Shown piece by piece: positions 25,101 to 34,100 of a stretch of 64,000 nucleotides of DNA (position 1 is the stretch's first letter; each line of letters begins with the position of its first letter). This DNA comes from Fragum whitleyi (lineage: Eukaryota > Mollusca > Bivalvia > Cardiida > Cardiidae), in NCBI GenBank assembly GCA_948146395.1, contig OX411554.1, positions 43,351,869 to 43,415,868 on the forward strand. Direction: 5' to 3'. Position numbers and translations under genes: made by a program. The notes beneath the pieces are model-generated. The model ran no database searches. It was not told the origin of the DNA and saw only the letters and a list, made by a program, of their open reading frames with translations.

Positions 25101-28100
25101 AATTTGTTAAATTGGTAATTGTAGAATTAAATAATAATCTTGGAGATAATTTTTTTGGAAATAAGATTTGGCAAAGGCTTTGTGAACATGTAAGAAAGTA
25201 ATTGTAATAGAATTTAGTTTTACTGATTTCAGAAAAAGGGCCTTTCCTCAATCATACAAGCACTTCTCAAGGATTTTAGAAAGTCCTTATATATACATAA
25301 ACAGAGACCTATAAAAGTTGACAATACATGCAATGCTGTCCATAGACCTCTCAAATATATGAGCATAACACAGCCTAAGTACAGTTGATTTACTGTTCCA
25401 TGACTTTTTAACTTAACTTTCTTAATATTCCAATTTTTTTTTATATCTTTTGAAATAGTTTTAAGTCCACAATATATTCTATTAAAGGGGAGGGATACAT
25501 GGAAGGAGGGAAGGGGGGGAGATTTCTAGCCATCAAGCAACATTTTATTGATGATGTGGGGTTTAGGTATTCAGGTAGAGAAGCTGAATAGGTGTCAAAG
25601 AACAAAAAATAAGTTCAAATTAAATTATATATTCAACAAAAAAAAGTTCTGATTCACAAAGATAAATAGCCTTATCCACAGTAAAACCACTGTAATATTC
25701 CTTTATCATTAACAGAAATACAAAATTATTAGGCCATATAGCCACGCGCATATGCCACTACGCCTTCAAAATTTTCTGGGGAGAACCCTGGATTATAATT
25801 AATTTTCAGTTGTTTTGGCCTCGGCTTGCAATAATCAAGTGAGAAACTTCTTAATCCATTAATTATTTCTAAAAAATGAGTAAAAGCCTTGATATTTTCA
25901 TATTCCATTCTAATTTGTAGGAATCTTAATTGTTAAGCTAAATTCTTAAGTAGACATTTATTGATATATAATTGATAATTATTTAATGAACTGGACTAAC
26001 GAAAAACAATTATGCTTTGAAACTGAGAGTAAATTACAAATTACTTTTGAAAATAAATTTTTGGATGTCCACTCAATGAAAGATTGCATAAACTTGTATA
26101 TCTGAATCGAACGGTCATCTTATATTTTCATGAAGGAATTTCATTTATTTGTATTAATTGCACTTGTTTATTACAGGTAAATTGTTAAGAGGAGAATCAT
26201 TTTATGCCATGGAAAGAAAGCCATTTTGTGAACCTTGTTATGTGGTAAGTTCTTTAAAGCATGTTTATGTCATGTCAGGCAAAAAGGTGCCATCTAGAAA
26301 GTGAAAAAAGAATAGACACTAGTCAGACTACATGGACAGTACAAACTGACTTTTGATACAACTTTTTACACTTAATGGTTGCTCATTTTTTGGTCCACTA
26401 AGTTTTTAGAAAACCCAAAGTATTGCTATAGTCATCTTCAAAGTCATGGTCATGTGAAAAGTTTGAAATTTTGTGATATCCCTGATTCTACTGAAGGTTT
26501 TTAAACATAGCACAAACATTCACCTTTAAAAGAGCAACCTATACTATCAAGAAGGATAACTTTAGATGCATGTTGTGCAAATTATGCCCCTTTTTCAACT
26601 TAGATTTTTTTTCCACAATCCAGCACTCAAGAGCCAAGCGTAGGCACCCATAGGTGGTACTTTTGTTTTTATCTAGAACCTTCTTTCTTCTTTCCTGTAC
26701 AAGAATTCTTGAAATATTACCTCCAGTTTACTCACTCTGGATTCAATTCTTACTGATATTTTAATTAAAATAAGTGTCTAGAAAGCCCTTTTTTGCATGA
26801 TAGGTCAGATTTATCTGTCCAACTTCATTAGAAAACCTTGTTAACATTGTGAAAGATAATGAGTTCTGAAATGTTGTGAGACTATTACTGTTCCACTACT
26901 TTAAACCTTGATCATTAAATTCTGTACTTAGATGGTCTCTAGAAATTTAAATTTTCTGAAGAAATCACCATATGTAGGATAACACTTTTGACCAACTATC
27001 CATCGGTATGTCAGGGCTCACTTATACAACAAGGCTAATTTCACTGTGCAGTATGTGTCCATTAGTGATGATAGTCACTATTATAGTGATAATTGGATAG
27101 GATATGTTTTCTTAGTTCCTTGTTAGCTCCACTGTATTTGAACACCAAAAAATACTTTGTTTTTGTAAGTGTTGGGGTTGGTATTGTTGTGACAGTCTTT
27201 AACCTTGTTTATATCTCTGTTGTAATTCAAGATATCTTTTGTTCATCATCACAAGAGCTATCCAGACTATCAAGGGGATAACTCTGGAAGCTTTTTGATA
27301 AGATTTGGAGCAATTCACTTTTGCCACTGTCCACCAGTCTGTTCATCTTCTGTCTGTTTGTGTCTGTCTATTCGAGATACATTGCTCTTATTTCGATGAT
27401 AGATTTCATCAGAAGGTATTTGTAGATACCAAGATCAAGGTCATTTATTTTCCTTGTTAAACATTATTTTGGGATTTTATATTTAGACTAAATTATTTTT
27501 TCAAGATTATATATGAGCCTGTGTGTGACATTTCCATTCATATGATATGTGCATGAAGGGCCAACATCTGGCAAGCTAAAAAAACACTAAGAGTAGATAG
27601 AAGATTGCCTGACTTTCTAACGACACTATGAGACCTCATCTATCTTCAGAGCACAGAGTGAAGACTGGCCAGACTATACAGCTGCACAGGCTGGCTAGAG
27701 TCTTTGCTTGGTGCTAACATGAAATTGTCGGAAATGTCATGCACAGGCTCATATTTGGCTTGTTTATTTCAGAATTCCTTAGAGAAATGTTCCGTGTGCT
27801 CCAAGCCAATCACAGATAGGGTAAGTGTTATCAAATGGATTCAGTAGTTCTGAAATAAGCTGCCCGAGTTGCCTGAGTAGTCCATTAAGCTGCACTGACA
27901 AGCAGATTTTCTTTGCTTAGTTTTTCGTGGATGAGTGAAAAATCTCAAGAAAAAAATTGTAATTTTTTCTAATAGTAAAAGCTGTTGTCTTAAAATGAGA
28001 CTTACATAAATACCATAATTTTTCAGTCAACAGTAAATGAGACTATCAGATGCTTTTTACAGCAATACCAATGGAACTTCAATGTCAGAGAAATTATGAT

Positions 28101-31100
28101 AATTTATTTGGAAAAAAAAATCCTTTTGACAAATAGGACAATTAGGTTTTTAATATGGACAAGCCAGTTTGTGATTGTCACTTGTCCTTGGACAAGTTGA
28201 CTTTCAAAATATTTCAGAACCCGTGGGATTGCATTACTATAGCCATTAGCTCATTAGCATAGTAGTCACTCTGGTCTAATGACAACTCTGTAATGAAAAA
28301 AAAAAGACTTTCTTATGCTATTCACAACATATATCTTTTGTAGACAGAGCTCAGGCAGGCAGTAAAGAATTAGATCAGATTGCAAAGACTTTCAGTCTGA
28401 TCTTAGCTTACACTGCCTGCTTTCTTCTTGTAATTTTGACATAGAAATAATCAAAACTTGAGTCAAACTGATTGGAATACCTTGAAAATTGTCAATTTGT
28501 TGGAAACAAAATTTGATCTTGTGCCTGACATTTCCAACAAATTGAAATTTTTGAAAAGGAAAAACATCGAGTAGGGTAGAAAGCCACATACTGTAATAAT
28601 AAAGTTACCTGATGGTCTACAGATACTAAGAGACCTTATATATCAACTGAAGGCATATTGAAGACTTTTGGCAGACTGTGTGAACGCACAGACTCATAAG
28701 AGTCTTTGCTTAGTGCATATTTGAAATAGTTGGAAATCTCACGCACAGGCTTATTTAAATTCAGCAGGAAAAGGGTTAGGTTGGCTTATTTCACTCTAGA
28801 GCTTTAGTTTATATTATGATAGCAATACAGTATTTTACTTTAATCTCTTTGAGAAAATCTGATCTGATCTGAAAAGTTGTGAAGCTCGCTAAGGCTCTCT
28901 TCTATACTTGGTTAAGAGCAGTTTATCTTATAGATTGTCCTATGGCAGATCCTACATGTATATAATTTCTATATGTCAATCCAGTATTCCCCTAGGAAAT
29001 TGATGTTATTTGTTAATGGTATAATCATGACTTTGTTACAGTTATTAAGAGCTACAGGAAAGCCGTACCACCCTGCATGTTTTACCTGTGTAGTTTGTGG
29101 GAAATCCCTGGATGGAATTCCCTTTACAGTGGATGCAACCAATCAAATACATTGTATTGAAGACTTTCATAAGTAAGTGTTCACTCACTGTTTATATATT
29201 ACCTGTGTAATTTGTGGGAAATCCCTGGGTGGAATTCCCTTTACAGTGGATGCAACCAATCAAATTTATTGTGTTGTAGACTTTCACAAGTAAGTGTACA
29301 TTTATCTTGTTTGCCTATGGAGTTTTATGGAAACCCTAGATGGAATTCTGGTTTTATGGAAACCCTAGATGGAATTCTGGTTACAGTGGATAAGTGTACA
29401 GTTACCTTGTATGTTCTACCTAGGTAGTTTTGGGGAAATCCCTAAATGAATTTTCCTTTAAAATGAATGCAAACAATCAGATACATTATATGGAAGTCAT
29501 TTTGTATTGAGTGTGCAGTCAGAAAATTTGTGTGAAATCCACTAAGCAATTATATCCCCTTGAATGTGATTGCAACTAATCATAATACAAATGTACATTT
29601 TATTGACTTTACATATAACTGTGAAGTCATCTTGCTTTTGCCAGTTGTGTAGTTTGTGCAGGGCTCTCTAGAGTTTTTGACATGTGAACATAATTAAACT
29701 TGATTTTGTTATCATTTGATTTACAGTTTATTAGCACCAATTTGGTACCAAAATGAGGATTGTGATAGATATGGGTAACATTAATTATGATGCAAGCTTT
29801 ACAATTCTGGTGTTATTGACCCATTGAGTGTGAATTTTTAGGGGTCAAAATGATTGTCAAAGGAGTTAAAAAAAATAAATTGAGTGGGTAGTTGGTATTT
29901 TATGTGTTTTGTTTTTATTGCTGATTGATTTTTAGCTCCACTGGCTGAAAGCCACTGGGGCTATTGTCATGGCGTTGTGTCCGTCGTGCGTCCGTCCGTC
30001 CGTGCGTGCGGTCGTAAACTTTTTCTTTAAAAATCTTCTTCTCAGAAACTACTGGATGGATTTCAACCAAACTTCACAGGAATGATCCTTGGGTGACCCT
30101 CTTTCAAAGTTGTTCAAGAAATTTTGATCCAATGAAAAACATGGATTTAATGGGCGTGGCTAATTTCCAAATATGGTAAAAAGTGACTTTTCTCAGGTTC
30201 TAATTGATGGATAGCAATTAAATTTTACATGAATGATTCTTGGGTGACCCTTTATCAGTCTACAAAAAATTCTTAAAATCGGATGAAAAATATGTATTTT
30301 ATGGGTGGAGGTCATTTCTCTATATGTTATATAGTAGAAACTTTGAAAATCATTTTCTCAGAATCTAATTGATAGATATCAACCAAATTTTAAATGAATT
30401 ATCCTAGGGTGACCCTTTATTAGTCTACAAAAAATTATTGAAATCGGATGAAAAATATGTATTTTATGGGCGGAGGTCATTTCTCTATATGTTATATAGT
30501 GGAAACTGTGAAAATAATTTTCTCAGAATCTAACTGATAGATATCAACCAAATTTAATATGAATGATCCTTGGGTGACCCTTTATTAGTCTACAAAAAAT
30601 TATTGAAATCGGATGAAAAATATGTATTTTATGGGCGGAGGTCATTTCTCTATATGTTATATAGTGGAAACTTTGAAAATCATTTTCTCAAAATGAAACT
30701 GATGGATATCAATCAAACTTCATTAGTATGATCCTTGGGTGATCCATTATCATGCAGCCAAAAGTTATTGTCATTTTAAATTGTCATATCATGCAGCTGT
30801 CAAATTATTGTCTTTTATGGGCTGAAGTCATTTCACTATATTTTATAATGTTGGAGACTTTGAAAATCATTTTAAGATCAGTAAAACCCAAAATATCTAA
30901 AAATCTAGTCAAAACTTAGATTTGCTATTACAAGAAATTCAAGCCTGTGGAGCGACACAAGCCATTCATGGCTTTCTAGTTCATGTCTTTATATGAGATT
31001 CATATTAATCCTTTAAAAAAATGTTAATTTTCAGCAGACAATTAATTCTAATAAAATCATTAGTTTAAAGTAGTTGCAAGATGCACCATTAGAATATTTT

Positions 31101-34100
31101 CAGGTGTAAATTTTTTCTCAAGACAGCAAATCTTAGTTGTCAAAATATTTTACAAATTTTGAGGATAAAAGCCTTGGTTTGAGGGTCAAACACAAGCCTT
31201 GTATTTACTTTTTAGCTCACCTGAGCACGAAGTGCTCAACGTGAGCTATTGAGATCGTAGAATGTCCGTCGTCAGTCGTCCGTCTTGCGTCATCCACAAT
31301 TTCTTTAAACATCTTCTCCTCCTAAACCAGTGGGCCAATCTTGATGAAACTTGGCAGGGATGTTCCTTGGGTCAAGCTCTACCAAAGTTGTTCAAATAAA
31401 TGAAATCCACCCTTAACTTTCCCTTTACCCTTACCAAAAAGGGTGAAAATATGAAAATCTTTAAAAATCTTCTTCTCTGAAACCAGAAGGCAGACAGCTT
31501 TCATATTTGGTATGTAGCATCATCTAGTGGACCTCTACTAAGTTTGTTCATATCAAGACCCTGGGGTCATATTTGGGCTTTGCCACGGCCCAACCCTTTT
31601 TACATAGAATCAAAGAGCGAAAATCTTTAAAAATCTTCTTCTCTGTAACCAGATGGCAGACAGCTTAAATATTTGGTGTGTAGCATCACATAGTGGGCCT
31701 CTACCAAGTTTGTTCATATCAAGACCCTTGGGTCATATTTGGGCTTTGCACGGGTGCATCCCTTTATCTCTTATGAGCAGAAAGGGTAAAAAAACAAAAA
31801 TCTTCAAAAATCTTCTTTTATGAAACCAGAAGGCAGACAGCTTTCATATTTGGTATGTAGCATCATCTAGTGGACCTCTACCAAGTTTGTTCATATCAAG
31901 ACCCTTGGGTCATATTTGGGCTTTGCCCGGGCCCAACCCTTTTTACATAGAATCAGAGAGCGAAAATCTTAAAAAATCTTCTTCTCTGTAACCAGATGGC
32001 AGACAGCTTAAATATTTGGTGTGTAGCATCACCTAGTGAGCCCTTACCAAGTTTGTTTATAATAAGACCCTTGGGTCATATTTGGGGTTTGCATGGGTGC
32101 ATCCCTTTATCTCAATGAGCAAAAAGGGTAAAAAAATGAAAATCTTCAAAAATCTTCTTTTATGAAACCAGAAGGCAGACAGCTTTCATATTTGGTATGT
32201 AGCATCATCTAGTGGACCTCTACCAAGTTTGTTCATATCAAGACCCTAGGATCATATTTGGGCTCCACCCGGGCGCAACCCTTTTTACATAGAATCAAAG
32301 AGCTAAAATCTTTTAAAATCTTCTTTAATCTAAACCAGAGGGCACACTGCTTTCATTTTTGGTATGTAGCATCATCTTGTGGGCCCCTACCAAGTTTGTT
32401 CATTTCAAGACCCTTGGGTCATATTTGGGCTCCACCCGGGCGCATCCCTTTCAGCTCATCTGAGCACGATGGGTGATAATGGGAAAACCGTCAAAAATCT
32501 TCTTCTCTGAAACCAGAAGGCAGACAGCTTTCATATTTAGAATGTAGCATCATCTTATGGACCTTATATCAAGACCCTGGGGTCCTTTTTGGGGTCCACC
32601 TGGGTGCATCCCTTTTTACATAGAATCAAAGAGCAAAAAAGGCATATCTGTCTTGCTCTTCGCTGAAAACTTTCCATGGTATTGATCTTAGGCAATTATC
32701 TTCTTTTTGACATCTGCCTATCTAATTAATGTGATGTCCCAGGGATCATAGAGACTCAGGTGAGCGATCTAGGACCATCTTGGTCCTCTTGTTTTAAATT
32801 ATAAACCTCTGCCCATATGGAAATTCACAGAAATGATTATTTCCACTTCATTCCTTTGAAAAACAAAAAATCATAAAAAAAACAATCAAGCTCACTCTTT
32901 CAAAAAGAGTCAATTTATACCTCTCTTTTCCATTTTGAAAACATCTTTCAGTTTAGGGAGAATATCGCTTAATTTCAGATTATTTGCCCGACAATGGTGG
33001 TTATGCCATAATGAAAATCCTATCATGCCATAGACATGTCAAAAGGGAAAAAGTGGTAGCCATGGACTATTAAGTCTGTTCTATTTGATATTTATGCTTT
33101 AATTAGCAGGAAATTTACCCTACATGTATTTTCTTTGATAATTTTTGGTGAGTTATCAAGAAATAATGGTAGATATTCATTTGATACTTTTCTACTTGTC
33201 AAAATATAGCTTTTGTTGTACATGCAAAGAAATTTAAATCAATCTTTCACCGATACCAAGGATTATCCACTACATGTTATGTTTGTCACAATAACATCAT
33301 GCAAGAAGAAAGTCATGAGCAGAGGGTAAGAGTGGTAGCCATGGACTTTCAAGTCTAAAAACATATAGAGGATAATCGTTTGTTTAAGTGTAAGATCGAT
33401 TTATATTTCATTGAGTGAATGACAAAAGCTATATTTTCACGAGTGGCAGAGCCACAAGTGAAAATATAGCATTTGTTGTTCACTCAATGAAATATTAATC
33501 GATCTTACAAGAAAAACAAACGATTATTCTATTTCTTTCATGCAAAAATGAGACAAACTTTGACATTTCTAATACATATTTTTGTAAAGCGCGTCTTTTT
33601 GCGCGTGATTGCTATGCAACGTTCATTGTGACCTCACTTATTTCGCCTTCATTGATGACGTCAGATAGGATGAAATGCATAAAAGCAGGGTATAAGTTTT
33701 TGATAATTTCACTGCTTTTGCGGTGAGATTATCAAATGATAATCTACCGTTATTTCTCGAGAAACCACTTAAAAGCATTAAAGAAAATTATTTAATCTTA
33801 TTTCAATTTCCAGGAAATTTGCCCCTCGCTGTTGTGTATGCCATAATCCCATCATGCCAGAGAAAGGTCAAGAGGAAACAGTTAGGGTGGTAGCCATGGA
33901 TAGAAGTTTTCATGTGGGCTGTTATAGATGTGAAGTAAGATTTAATTTGTAACTTTATTATGCCCCCTTTGAAGAAGAAGGGGTGTGTTGCTTTCTCTTG
34001 TTTAACAATTGGTTGGTCTGTCTGTCTGTCCATGACTTTTTTGTCTGGAGCATATCTAAAAGAGTATGTTAGTATGCTAGAATTATGAAACTTCACAATT

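Noticed and set aside
30184..32600. Regularly spaced repeats considered as a CRISPR-like or satellite array
   Set aside because: Units are 165-175 bp, diverged, without spacers, and lie inside named dispersed repeat families with head and tail in an animal intron.
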